DNA of 64,000 nucleotides from Himantopus leucocephalus (Eukaryota > Chordata > Aves > Charadriiformes > Recurvirostridae). The translations under genes and the position numbers were made by a program. Of this stretch, positions 51,196 to 62,915 are shown in pieces. The stretch's first letter is position 1, and each line of letters begins with the position of its first letter. The DNA lies in NCBI GenBank assembly GCA_003993805.1, contig RSEF01000001.1, positions 66,253,017 through 66,317,016 on the forward strand, read 5' to 3'. The notes under the pieces are model-generated. The model worked only from the letters and a program-made list of their open reading frames with translations, was not told the origin of the DNA and did no database searches.

Positions 51196-54019
51196 GTACA
51201 GGGGGAAAAACCCTTCAGCCTGCCAGTTCATTCATAGATTTCTTTCTGTTTCTAAAGCAGCCTTATAACAAATTATATATTTAATATAAAAGCCAAAAAA
51301 AAAAAAGATCAAAATAACTATACTTCAGCTACCGGTACACCACAGCACTGTAACATATCTTTTCAACAAACAACATGAAGCACAATGAAGCCCCATGTTA
51401 CCTGCATCATTTGCGCCACTAGGCAGTACTCTTGGTGCAACAGGTAGAACATCGGTCCAAAGTAAATGTGGTCATGGGCTAACTGCAGGTTGTCTTAAAT
51501 GTTCTGCGTGTTCATTCACATGGTTATAAAAAAAATTCATGGCTTGCTGCTTAACATCACAGTGAGCAACTGAGATAAAACTTAAGTAACTCTCTGCTCT
51601 GCTTATGCAGTTTCAACTTGGCTACACACAATGACTTGAAAGAGGGAAATCTGAGTGCAAGAGCCTCATCCATCGGGATGTGTCCACCCAAATTACTCCT
51701 ATGGCACTTGCACTCTCTTAATAAGAAATAAATGCCAGGACTCATTAGAGGGCAAGGTTGTGCAAAACTCCAAGACAGACATCATGCCATGTGACAGAGC
51801 GAATTAACACAATGACAGTGCAAAGCTGAAGGCACAGAAGAGCTTAGTGGTGGTTGGTGCCGTCCTTTCTTGGGGCCTCATCTTCTAGCTGCCAAAACAT
51901 GTTAACGAAGTCATTGACTATGCTAAATCTAGTAGCACCATTTGGGTGATATTTTAAATATTAATGCTGGGACAGGATTTGCCACGTGAAGCCATTGTGC
52001 ACATTCCCAGGCCTTCGCTGTTGGCATGTTATCAACTGGTCACCTGTAAGTTCTCAAGAAGTTACAAGGCAACTAGAAGCATGAAAACTCCAGCGTGTTT
52101 TCTTCATCAGAACACAGCTCTCTCCCTCTACACATTGTAGGTAGCTGCTTGCAGTACCGTTCCTTTTGGACAGATAACTTGGGTCAGATAGGAAGGTAAA
52201 ATATTTTCATTTTCTTCTACCCCCTCAAAAATAACCTCATTCTTCTTAGCATGTAATCCTCAAGAGAAATAGAATGTTTTCTATGTGAAAAGAAATCCTT
52301 GTATGGGTATATGGGTTTCTCATACCTTGTGCAAAGTGGCTATCTCCACTGCTCCACCAGCAACTGGGCCTTCAGGGCCACATGTTCCACCATATCTAGC
52401 TACGGAGGATTCCTCAAGGCCCCTCTCTTCTATTATTTTCTGCCTATCTTTGTCTTCATCCTGTTACAGATGACTCTTTTCAACCTTTTGTCTTGCTTTA
52501 AACCCTTCCTGGTTTCTTGACTCCCAATTCATTTCTTCCTCGCACCTAGAACAACATTTCTCAGATGTATTGTCCTAAAATCCCTCAGCCACTTTGCGAT
52601 ACCATGGGATGGGATCCATCTGCATTAAGCTCATATCAGTCACTGCAGAGAAACAGTTTGAGTGTTGTTATCACCAGAGGCCATTTCACCTCGCTATGAA
52701 AAGCATAGCTGAGAGCAGTAAAATGAATTGCTCTCTAAAAATGCCAGGTTTTCTAGGACTAGGGAACTAGGTCTAAAATTAGTCCCAATTCTAACTTGTC
52801 CTGTACACCTCCCTCCAAAACAACTTGTACCAACCTCCACTGCAAACGTAAGCAATGTCTCCTTTAACATGCACGCATGTAGGAATATTTTTCTCTTACT
52901 CAGGCATAAAAAAAATCTGTGTGATCAATCAAGCCACTAATTCTGTCCTCTGGGTCTACAGAACATGCCCAAGACAACCTTAAATTAAGCCACCTGCTGA
53001 CAGTTCACTCAGGCCATCTGGGTACATCTCACTTCAAAAAAGTCCTGTCTCAGGCAATGACGACACCTTGGCATCTGTGGTCCACAGTCTCCCAAGAGGA
53101 GCAACATGAAAGGTACAAAGCAAAGACACAGTCAAATGAAGTGCAACCGCTTAGTTTGTACAGGTGAGCAGACTTCTAGACTTAATTCCATAAACTATGA
53201 AGATAATTATACATGCAGGCTAAGATTCATTTTACCTAACATTAGCTGATGTTATCAACATTTAATCATCTATACGCCTTTCATCTTTAAGCCTGAGAAA
53301 TGAACAGAAAACAACACCTCCTTCATGGAATCATTCAAAAGAGGAAGTAGGTTAAATAAAGAAAAATGGAAAAATGTAGTTTCCTTAAAAAATTGAAATT
53401 AAAATTTATGAAGTTGAATATTTCTTAAGTACTCATTTTTAATTTCTTTATCCGTGAATATATACATTAATTCTGAAAATTGAATGAAAATTAAGCAGTT
53501 GACTTGCTTCTCGGTTTCTTAAGGAAATGAGGACTACATAATTACACTGCCCAAATTTTCCTCAATAACTTTTGAATTTATTAGTACCCTTCAAAACAGA
53601 AATGAGTAGAAATCTCTAATTATATCTCTTTTAATATTTTGAAAAATCAGTAAGAACACAGATAAAAAGATGCAGAACCATAACCCTCAGGAAAGAAAGG
53701 AGGCAGAACCATGACCTGTGCCGTTGATGGTGGCTAATGAGGGCATCAAACTTTGTTTAGTGCCTCACCAGATAACTTAAACACCAATATTTCTGTGTAC
53801 AATATTTCTCTTTTGACATCTCTGAAGGTTAAGAGGCATGGAAAGAACGTTGAATGATTGTGTTAGAGGGAAAAGGGAAGATATGCATTAATGGATGAAG
53901 AATAATAGAAAAATCAAGCTTCATCAATTCCACTGCTCGTGATAAAACTGGTTATTTGTTTGTATTTATTTGAAATTGTAAAAAGCTCACCAATTTGAGA
54001 AGCTGTACATATCACCAAT

Positions 54020-54083
54020 TGGGTTGGTAGGTTGGTAGACCTTACTGGGTTTGGTATTACCTATGTGGGTTGGTAGGCTGGTA
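54020..54083. repeat. Short direct repeat (tgggttggtagg)
   Basis: tgggttggtaggttggta (54020-54037) recurs as tgggttggtaggctggta (54066-54083) with one mismatch. It is a local duplication of unknown relevance. Confidence 0.75.
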
Positions 54084-54299
54084 AGTATCAAAAGACCCCA
54101 TATTTAAAATGAGAAATGCATCCACTTGAGAGTCTAGAAAAAAGGCAACAGAATAAGCAGAACTGCAGGAAAAAAAAAAAATAAAAAAACATATATGGAA
54201 AAAAAAAAAGTTTAATCTGAAATGGAAACTATACAAGAGAGACCTCTGAACAGTGTAAAAATGTTTAGAAGAGTGAATAAATTTTCTTCCTACCCGTGT

Positions 54300-54485
54300 T
54301 AGAAAGGACAAGAAGGGAATGGGGCTAACATTTCAACGAGAGAGGTTCACACTGAACATTAGGAAAAAACCCAACAAGCTTGGACTGACATCCAGTAGAA
54401 ATGGTTACAGAAGAGTTAGGGGAAGAGAGATGGACTAGATAAATTCTCAGATTCCCTACTCCTCTTGTTTTGAGTCTATATAATG
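54300..54485 (+). mobile_element. Probable old CR1 fragment
   Basis: acaagaagggaatggggcta, ttcacactgaacattaggaa and agagatggactagataaatt resemble, in the correct order, the CR1 3' region (aggggaatgg..., ..gatattaggaaaaa..., ..ggatggactagatgac). It is strongly diverged and lacks the terminal octamer repeats. Confidence 0.5.
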
Positions 54486-55732
54486 TAACTATATCCATTT
54501 ATGAAAACAGCTCATACGCCAAGTAAATATTGATTTAACCAGCACACTTTACGTATCAAAATGAGGTAACAGATACTGAAATGCATTAAATAAAGAAGTT
54601 CAAAAGAATATGAAACAGCAATTGATTGATTTGTGTCTACTTGCATCATACATTCCTCTACTTCATACCATCAGTTCAAGAAAGAAATCAAACACGTTTG
54701 GTGACAGAGATAAACCTCGGGGCACTGTACATTACTGACATTAAACCCAAAGGCAATTCTTACTAGGTTTGAAACAAGGAACTGCCTGTTTGAATCTTGA
54801 CTGCTTTAATAGTTCACACTTCATTTGGACTCTCTACTTTGCAAAAACATATAATGAAATAGCCTCTTTAAACGTTTCCTTTGATGGAAGAATTTCTTCT
54901 GAATTTGAAACCAAAGACCCTCCAGCAGTTTCAGCAATGATTTTGTCTTTTCATTGCTAGAAAGTGGGGCAACTTCTTGCTTTATTTGATTTCCATAGAT
55001 ATAAAAAATGGAGTCCAAACACCTAATTCTGCCTCCATCTAATTATTAAACACATTGGTGGCAGTCTGAGGAAGGGGAAAATCACAAGTCACCCTCGATC
55101 CATCATTTCCTCACATAGAATCTCGCTATCTTCATTGCAAATGAAGAAAGGCCAAAGGACACTTGTTTGTTTGTTTGTTTTTTAATTTCCCAGTATATTA
55201 GACAAGCTTCAGCTTCTCAATTTCTCTGTTTGTCTCCATTTAAAGGAGACGATAAAACTTAATAGTGTTTAAAACACTTCATATTTATCATATTATTGAA
55301 ACAGGTCAGGCAATACTGAGGTAAGACTATTTAGTTAAGACAACCCTAAGTTAAGGTACTGATTTTTAGAATAGTATTAGAAGAACTAATATTTGGTTGA
55401 GATGGTCAGAGTCTTTCTAAGGGCAGTAATATAGCTTAATAGCTAATAGAAATGAGAATGCTTTGACTTATGCAGGGTTACGGATCAGTTTGGCATTTGC
55501 AGAAAAAGAACAGAATCTCTCCCATGGAGAGCTCAAACTAGGACTAAAGACCGAAACTGATTTTTTCCCCATAAGGAATTTTAATATTTTGCTACCATTT
55601 TATTGTGGGTGTATTGTCTCAGCAGGCTTTTTTGGACCCATTTCAGAATAGCTTGGCTGATGCAACCCTGATCAGTTCACAATCACATTAGGCACAAAAG
55701 GATTCTTCCACTGGTCTTGTTTGCTTGTGCGA

Positions 55733-55760
55733 GTGTGCACGCACACACACGTGCACGTGC
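55733..55760. repeat. 28-bp alternating purine-pyrimidine tract with tandem E-boxes
   Basis: Strict alternation of G/A with T/C over 28 bases (gtgtgcacgc, acacacacgt, gcacgtgc), which is Z-DNA-prone. It ends in two abutting CACGTG E-boxes at 55748-55753 and 55754-55759. Confidence 0.85.
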
Positions 55761-56288
55761 TTCCCTGCTCTGAGGTCCTTCATGAACGCGTGACTTAGCA
55801 TGACTCATAACGGGGCACAGAGCTGCTAATTACTGTGCTTTGAAAGTTACACAGCCCGATTAATCCACTGCAAAATGACTAACAGCAACTGCTTGACCCC
55901 CTTTCCCAAGAGCAGTGCTCCATAGCAAGGAGAAGTTGGTGGTCATGAACAAAGTTGGTGTCTTGAACAAAGTTTTGAACATAAGGAACATGAACCTTAC
56001 TTCCTACACACACAGAATAAAACAGACTAAAAAATATAAGGTCCATATTCTCAGTTCCCAAGCCTTTTACAAGCTTCTATCGCAAAAATCCTCTCCCTGC
56101 CTTCTCTCCAAATCACTCAGTGTCTCCCCAGCAAAGGGAATCTCCAAATTTCCAGTTTGGAGCAGCTCACTTCTGTGACAGCAAATCACTTTCCTGTGCA
56201 TCTTTAGCTGGAGATGTGTACTTGGGTTTGTATCTGCTATTACTTCAGCTACAAACTTCCCTGTTATTTGTATAAGTTTTGTTAAACT

Positions 56289-56518
56289 AATTAGCTTATG
56301 CCAGTGGGTTTAGTAAGTGGTTTTGATAAGATGTCATGCAACACATCAGAGAAATAAGTCTCTGCTTGTGCAGTTACCACTGCTCCAACACCATCCTTTA
56401 CAGATAATAATATTTTAACTTTGTCGTTCTCATTCGGCTCCTGTTTGTTTAGTTTTTGAACCCACTGGCAGCCTGTTGGTTTGTCTGCATATATGACTAC
56501 CTCTTGTTGAGTCAATAG
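56289..56518 (-). other. Unidentified minus-strand ORF, possible exon or relic
   Basis: About 76 sense codons on the minus strand, ending in TAA (56291-56289). The reading is hydrophilic and protein-like: VVIYADKPTGCQWVQKLNKQ, then EPNENDKVKILLSVKDGVGA, then VVTAQAETYFSDVLHDILSK and PLTKPTGIS. G-starting codons are frequent, as in real coding DNA. It has no ATG start. Just upstream a pyrimidine-rich tract ends in TAG (cttctcatccatccttcgctag), which would act as a splice acceptor placing the exon in phase 0. I do not recognise the family. It may be a terminal exon, a piece of a retroposed gene or mobile element, or chance. Confidence 0.3.
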
Positions 56519-57201
56519 CTAGCGAAGGATGGATGAGAAGTTGAAGTTATTGATGAAGCCCCATATCCTTGCAGCTGTTGTGTCTTCACTCAGGGGTCCA
56601 GGCTTTTCTCAAGTCCATGCTCCTGGGAGAAAGAGAGGAAAGAGACAGAGGGAATATTTTTTATTCACCTTAGTTGATTTATCCCCTATCACACAGCCCT
56701 ATGAGCAGTTGCGTGACACAGATGAGAGAACAGAACAAGAATAAGTATTCATCAAACTTAACATTGCTGCCAAAAAAAGGTACCTGCAGCTGTATCCTGA
56801 CACAAGGGTTCATGTAAAAGCAAAGTTTTGCATAACCACAGAGAAAGGGGACTACATATCACGCACTTCATTCCCAGGATGTCACATGAGTCTTCACTGG
56901 AGTCACTGGTTTATTCACCACGGTGAAAGGATCTTGATTGTGTAACCTGCATGACCTCCAACAAGGTGCAGTGATCAAGGAACAGTAACCATCAGATCAG
57001 GCAGTTTAATGCAAGCATGACCCAGCTGAGGCCGCCAGCTGAGTTGTCCAATGGCAACTATACACGTAAATGATGTTTTCAAGTCTTTCTTTGGTGCTCT
57101 TTGGGTACAAAAACCAAGAAAGAACACAAACTCTGGCCTGTTAAGCAGAATCTCTTGAAGAGAGAAAAAGTGAGTGCAAAAGAGGTGAAAAGGAAAAGAA
57201 A

Positions 57202-57542
57202 AGAATCATAGAATGGTTTAGGTTGGAAGGGACCTTGAAGATCATCGAGTTCCAAACCCCCTGCCACGGGCAGGGACACCTCCCACTATACCAGGTTGCT
57301 CAAAGCCCCATCCAACCTGGCCTTGAACACCTCCAGGGATGGGGCATCCACAACTTCTCTGGGAAACCTGTTCCTGTGCCTCACCACCCTCAGAGTGAAA
57401 AAATTCTTCCTAATATCTAATCTAAATCTTGCCTCTTCCAGATTGAAGCCATTCCCCCTCATCCTATCACTACATGTCCTTGTAAAAGGTCCCTCTCCAG
57501 CTTTCCTGTAGGCACCCTTCAGATACTGGAAGGCCGCTATAA
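57202..57542 (-). mobile_element. CR1 LINE, 5'-truncated, antisense
   Basis: The inverted CR1 3' end (aatcatagaatggtttaggt) starts the element, and it runs to ctggaaggccgctataag. It shares the layout of the copy at 15473-16130, including the ccccatccaacctggccttg block. Only the last part of ORF2 and the tail are present. Confidence 0.93.
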
Positions 57543-58645
57543 GAAGAATGGGCAGAAACAGCAGTAACAGGTAAGCAAAAAAGAAAGGTATTCAAAACAC
57601 TAAAAAGCAAGAGAGGAAAGTTTTGAAGGACAATGAGTCAGAAGATTAAAGAGGCTCAAAGGAAAAAAAGAAAGTGGAAGAGTTTCTGGAAATAAATTTT
57701 CATTCATTTAAACTACATCATCTGTGGTTCAACAAACCCCAACGTCCCCTTTATCGTTTCAGGGTAGGGACATTCTCCCTTTTCATCTCCCCGTGCAATC
57801 CGCCCTCTCCCCCCCCAAGTCCCCCGCTCAGCCTTGTTTATCACTTGGCTTTTTTTTTCCCCTCTTCCCACTCCCTTCCCAGGCACTGTTGCTTCCCTGC
57901 GCATGTCACACATTTTAGCCCTTGGACCACAGTCTTCTCATCATCCCAGTCCCACAAGTGTCAGGCCGAAGTCTATTTACTATGCTCTATTTACTTCCAG
58001 AGAAAGAAGAAGTTGTGCCTGGGCTGGATTATGTTGATCATGCCTTGCCAACAAGGATTGTACCAGCTCTGTAAGAACAAGTGTGGTAGCAGGAAAGTCT
58101 CTACACGCAGGTGCATGGTAAGCAGACTCTACCATCAAATTAACACTTTTATACTACCAAAACCCTACCCCTAAATAGCGTTACCTTCAATGCAACAGGA
58201 GGTGGCAGCAAAGAAAAATAATGTTTCCCAAGTAATGCAGAAGGTGGTAAAACAACAAAATTAGTGCTTGGAGATGTGAAATATTAGCTTGGTGAGCTTT
58301 TGTCATTTATTAATTTCTAGTGGATTAATTAAAAATGAAAGACATTAAAAAAACACTTGCGGTCTCAAGTGGTGCAGAATGGGTGAGTACTGGTATATTG
58401 ATAAAAAAAAACAAATACTGGTTAAGGTTTTGGATAACTGTTTAAAATGTAATGTGATTTTTCCATCCATATTTGAAGTTTGTGAAAAGACCATGAATGA
58501 TTTGATGTCAAACCTGCATCTGTCACAAACACATTCAAATGGACAAAATGGAGCATTTCCTTTGTACTATTTTTCCACCAAAAAAAAAATAATAAATTTG
58601 CTCATGCAACAGTCTTCTGCTGTGATTATCTTTTTTTTTTTTTTA
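57543..58645. other. Non-coding spacer between CR1 copies
   Basis: No gene was recognised. A pyrimidine-rich patch at 57760-57900 gives open frames up to 166 codons on the plus strand, but with low-complexity Ser/Pro/Phe composition typical of chance. A T14 run at 58631-58644 directly precedes the next CR1. Confidence 0.5.
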
Positions 58646-60875
58646 TACCCAGCCCCTTGAGCTGGAAGACAGGGTCGGGGAACAGAATGAGACCTCCATA
58701 ATCCAAGAGAAAATGGTTAGTGACCTGCTGCACCTCCTAGATATACACAAGTCGATGAGGCCAGATGGGTTACAACCAAGAGTGCTGAAGGAGTTGGCAG
58801 GTGTGCTCACCAGACCACTCTTCATAATTTATCAGCAGATCTGGCTAGCTGGGGAGTTCCAGACAGACTGGAGATTAGCAGATGTGATGCCCATCTACAA
58901 GAAGGGGCTGAAGGAGGATACAGGGAACTACAGACCTGCCAGTCTGACTTCAGTGCCGGGGGAGCTTATGAAGCAGACCGTCTTGAGTGCCATTACATAC
59001 TATTTACAGGACAACCAGATGGTCAGGCCCAGTCAACATGGGTTCATAAAGAGCAAGTCCTGCTTAATGAACCTGATCTCCTTCTATGACAAGGTGACCC
59101 GCTTGGTGGATGAGGAAAAGGCTGTGGATGTTATTTACCTGGACATCAGTAAAGCCTTCAATACTGTTCCCCACAACATTCTCATGAAAAAAACTGGCTA
59201 CCCAAGGCTTGGACAGGCATACACTCTCCTGGATCAAACGCTGGCTGAATGGCTGGGCCCAGACAGCGGTGATGAATGGAGTTAAATCCATCTGGCGGCT
59301 GGTGACAGGTGGTGTTCCACAGGGCTCAGTGTTGGGGCCACCCCTGTTTAATATCTTTATTTATTAATATCTTGACAAGGAGATTGAGAGCACCATCAGT
59401 AAGTTTGCAGACAGCACCAAGTTAGGTGGGAATGTTGATCCACTTGAGGGTAGGAGGTTCAACAAGGCCAAGTGCCGGGTCCTGCACTTGAGTCACAACA
59501 ACCCCATGCAGCGCTACAGGCTTGGGGAAGAGTGACTGGAAAGCTGCCCAGCGGAGAAGGACCTGGAGTTGTTGATTGACAGCTGGCTGAACATGAGCCA
59601 GCAGTGTGCCCAGGTGGCGAAGAGGGCCAATGGCATCCTGGCCTGTATCAGGAACAGTGTAACCAGCAGGACTCAGGAAGAGATTGTCCCACTGTAGTTG
59701 GCACTGGTGAGGCCGCACCTTGAAGATTGTGTTGAATTTTGGGCGCTGCAGTATAAGACGGACATTGAGGTGCTGGAGAGGGTCCAGAGAAGGGCAATGA
59801 AGNNNNNNNNNNNNNNNNNNNNNNNNNNNNNNNNNNNNNNNNNNNNNNNNNNNNNNNNNNNNNNNNNNNNNNNNNNNNNNNNNNNNNNNNNNNNNNNNNN
59901 NNNNNNNNNNNNNNNNNNNNNNNNNNNNNNNNNNNNNNNNNNNNNNNNNNNNNNNNNNNNNNNNNNNNNNNNNNNNNNNNNNNNNNNNNNNNNNNNNNNN
60001 NNNNNNNNNNNNNNNNNNNNNNNNNNNNNNNNNNNNNNNNNNNNNNNNNNNNNNNNNNNNNNNNNNNNNNNNNNNNNNNNNNNNNNNNNNNNNNNNNNNN
60101 NNNNNNNNNNNNNNNNNNNNNNNNNNNNNNNNNNNNNNNNNNNNNNNNNNNNNNNNNNNNNNNNNNNNNNNNNNNNNNNNNNNNNNNNNNNNNNNNNNNN
60201 NNNNNNNNNNNNNNNNNNNNNNNNNNNNNNNNNNNNNNNNNNNNNNNNNNNNNNNNNNNNNNNNNNNNNNNNNNNNNNNNNNNNNNNNNNNNNNNNNNNN
60301 NNNNNNNNNNNNNNNNNNNNNNNNNNNNNNNNNNNNNNNNNNNNNNNNNNNNNNNNNNNNNNNNNNNNNNNNNNNNNNNNNNNNNNNNNNNNNNNNNNNN
60401 NNNNNNNNNNNNNNNNNNNNNNNNNNNNNNNNNNNNNNNNNNNNNNNNNNNNNNNNNNNNNNNNNNNNNNNNNNNNNNNNNNNNNNNNNNNNNNNNNNNN
60501 NNNNNNNNNNNNNNNNNNNNNNNNNNNNNNNNNNNNNNNNNNNNNNNNNNNNNNNNNNNNNNNNNNNNNNNNNNNNNNNNNNNNNNNNNNNNNNNNNNNN
60601 NNNNNNNNNNNNNNNNNNNNNNNNNNNNNNNNNNNNNNNNNNNNNNNNNNNNNNNNNNNNNNNNNNNNNNNNNNNNNNNNNNNNNNNNNNNNNNNNNNNN
60701 NNNNNNNNNNNNNNNNNNNNNNNNNNNNNNNNNNNNNNNNNNNNNNNNNNNNNNNNNNNNNNNNNNNNNNNNNNNNNNNNNNNNNNNNNNNNNNNNNNNN
60801 NNGTAGGGGGGTTGGAACTAGATGATCTTTAAGTTCCCTTCCAACATAAACCATTCTATGATTCTATGATTCTAT
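58646..60875 (+). mobile_element. CR1 LINE with decayed reverse transcriptase, split by a 1000-N gap
   Basis: The plus strand carries CR1 ORF2 from PLELEDRVGEQNE onward: SDLLHLLDIHKSMRPDGLQP, NYRPASLTSVPGELMKQ, RPSQHGFIKSKSCLMNLISF, and VDVIYLDISKAFNTVPH (motif A). About 190 codons are open (58713-59285), and then a frame shift interrupts the reading. In the shifted frame [17 protein letters not shown] is followed by an in-frame TAA at 59365-59367. The catalytic FADD box reads FADS. A short deletion follows LEGRR. The C-terminal part continues to the gap, and the 3' tail with repeated attctatg follows it. Confidence 0.94.
59803..60802. other. Assembly gap, exactly 1000 N
   Basis: Exactly 1000 Ns inside a CR1 copy. 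The flanks (ORF2 C-terminus on the left, 3' tail on the right) are normally separated by only a few hundred bases, so the real gap is probably shorter or holds an extra insertion. Confidence 0.95.
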
Positions 60876-61089
60876 ACATGGGGCTCAATGTTATTAAGTA
60901 CCTTGATGGACTGGGCCAAGTGTCTGATGAGAATGCTAGTAATTAATGTGTTGTAGATCTGGGACAAAAGTTATTTGGAAAGAACATAGGCTTGTCAAAA
61001 CTTCCTGCTGTCACGCACAGCTGCACAGCCATAGCTGATTTATCAACTTGCCCTTTGGTCCATGGCAAAGTCTGACACACTTTTGTTTT

Positions 61090-61575
61090 TCATCCTTTTG
61101 GTGAAGAAATTTTTCCTAATATCCAGTCCTACCCTAGTCCAACTTGAGGCCAGTTCCTCTTGTCCTATTATTTGTTACTTGGGAGGACACACCCTCCTCA
61201 CTACACCCTCCTTTCAGNTTGGGAGGACACACCCTCCTCACTACACCCTCCTTTCAGGTAGAGAGCAAGAAGGTCCCCCCTCAGCCTCCTCTTCTCCAGG
61301 CTAAAGAAACCCAGTTCCCTCAGCCACTTCTCTTAAGACTTGTGCTCAAGATCCTTCACCAGCTTCATGGCCCTTCTCCAGATACGCTCCATCACCTCAA
61401 TGTCTTTCTTGTAGTGAGAGGCCCAAAACTGAACACAGTACTCAAGGTGGGGCCTCACCAGTGCCGAGTACAAAGGGATAATCACTTCCCTAGTCCTGCT
61501 GGCCACACTATTCCTGATACAAGCCAGGATGCTATTCTTGGTCACCCTGATGCACCTGGTGGTCCACAGCAGCTG
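61090..61575 (-). mobile_element. CR1 LINE, antisense, with artefactual-looking duplication
   Basis: Read on the minus strand it contains [60 protein letters not shown] and the segment after it, in CR1 order. The terminal octamer repeats are missing at the left end. A 39-bp block (61179-61217) is repeated exactly at 61219-61257 on the other side of an N at 61218. Confidence 0.92.
61179..61257. repeat. 39-bp perfect tandem duplication around a single N
   Basis: The 39 bases beginning ttgggaggacacaccctcct and ending ctttcag occur twice without mismatch, separated only by one N. This is the pattern left when two overlapping contig ends are joined without merging. Confidence 0.95.
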
Positions 61576-62901
61576 AGAAAGCCTATGCTCTTGAGCCAAT
61601 TTTTATCTCAGCCATGTTCCTAATGCTCACCACTATTGAGTGAACCTTGCAACTGACCGCCTGGTAGACCTCCACCGCTGCTACCATAGCAGTTGATTCT
61701 CCAACCGCAAAATGACGAGCTAGGAACATGTACTTATTCGGGTTGCCTGGCTTTGGAAAGCACTAACAAACTGTGTCGGGAAGATTGTTGCTTCTCTCAT
61801 TTGCTCATCTTGGCACTGAAGGACCAGGGTGAGCTTTTCATACGTAAGTTTTTCATCTATTGTTCATAGATTCAGATCTTTAGAAAGTATGACTTTCTCC
61901 CACTCTGCCGCCAAAGATCTAGTTATATTGATTATATTAATCTATGTCATTCTGAAAGGAGGATGTGGCTGTGCTGTACACCGTGGGGACCAGCCTTACA
62001 AGCCATACCACAGCAAGCGGCTGCCTTGGCATGTCAGCAGCCACTGTGTCTGAGTGGGCAGTGGGTGGCCAGGTCATACGTGGGAGTCCAGATCAGGTCC
62101 CCTCTGCACTTTAGTCATACATTCAGACAAAGCTGATAGGTTGCCCTTTAAAAGAAAACGTTGACTGATGTAATCAATGACTAATGCAACCGGCTTTGGA
62201 TTCCAAACTGAGATGAGCTGGGCGGCAGCTATAAAACAGTAAGTCATCCATGCTTCTTGTGTCAGGGCTTAAGATGAAAAAAACACCTTCCCACAAAGTT
62301 TTCTTGACTGATATTGATCATTGGAGGCATCTTGAAGTCATTGATGAAGAGACTAATAGTTTCCCACTTGTTTCAAAACAATATCCCTTTGTCCAGGCTG
62401 CAGGAAAATCCATGATTTGTTAGTGCAAAGTAGCTCTGAGCTGATAAAGGTGTCAGCCTACAGCTCTTGCAAGGAGTGACTGAATGTGCCAGTATTATGA
62501 CTGACTTGCTGGAAAGCACATAAAGGAGTAATCCTGAAAGTTTTGCTACTCATGGAAGCTGTAATGTGAGCATCTTTTCCAAGCTGTGTTGCTGAAACAT
62601 TTTCTTCTGTTGCAATGCTGTGTGCTGGTCTGTGCTTTTTGGTCCCTGTTTACCTCAGAGCTCAACCCATGACTCAGCTCTGGAAAATCTATTTTTAGAG
62701 AAAAACTGAAAGAGATCTAGCAGCAAACTCTTCACAAATGAAAAAGTTTTCAAGTAGCCCAGTTCTGCGCAGCCAAGGAAAAACATCTAAAAGATATATG
62801 GCACGAGTCACTGTCTTATCCATACTTACAGAGGCTTCCAGAGAAAACAAAAGTAAACAGCAGATATCTCATTAATAAATAAAACAAATGTGTTTGAAAA
62901 G

Positions 62902-62915
62902 CCCCCCCCCCCCCC
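62902..62915. repeat. Poly-C run (14)
   Basis: Fourteen uninterrupted Cs followed by gccag. A simple homopolymer. Confidence 0.9.

Larger units (their letters stand above)
42695..54299. other. Long non-coding stretch with CpG-rich patches
   Basis: No protein-coding exon and no CR1 was recognised over about 11.6 kb. CpG-dense patches occur near 45268-45388, 46640-46710 and 47690-48180, against a CpG-poor background. AT-rich patches with homeodomain-type sites lie near 44755-44875 and 50660-50790. The ORFs present are short and unconvincing. Confidence 0.5.
54486..57201. other. Non-coding stretch with one unidentified ORF
   Basis: No CR1 or recognisable exon, apart from the minus-strand ORF at 56289-56518 described separately and the alternating purine-pyrimidine tract at 55733-55760. 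Confidence 0.5.

Noticed and set aside
57674..58174. 166-codon plus-strand ORF
   Set aside because: Ser/Pro/Phe-rich translation from a pyrimidine-rich tract, with other frames open too; low-complexity artefact.
59673..60854. 375- and 393-codon ORFs spanning Ns
   Set aside because: Almost entirely unknown bases inside the 1000-N gap; the readable ends are CR1 or its antisense.
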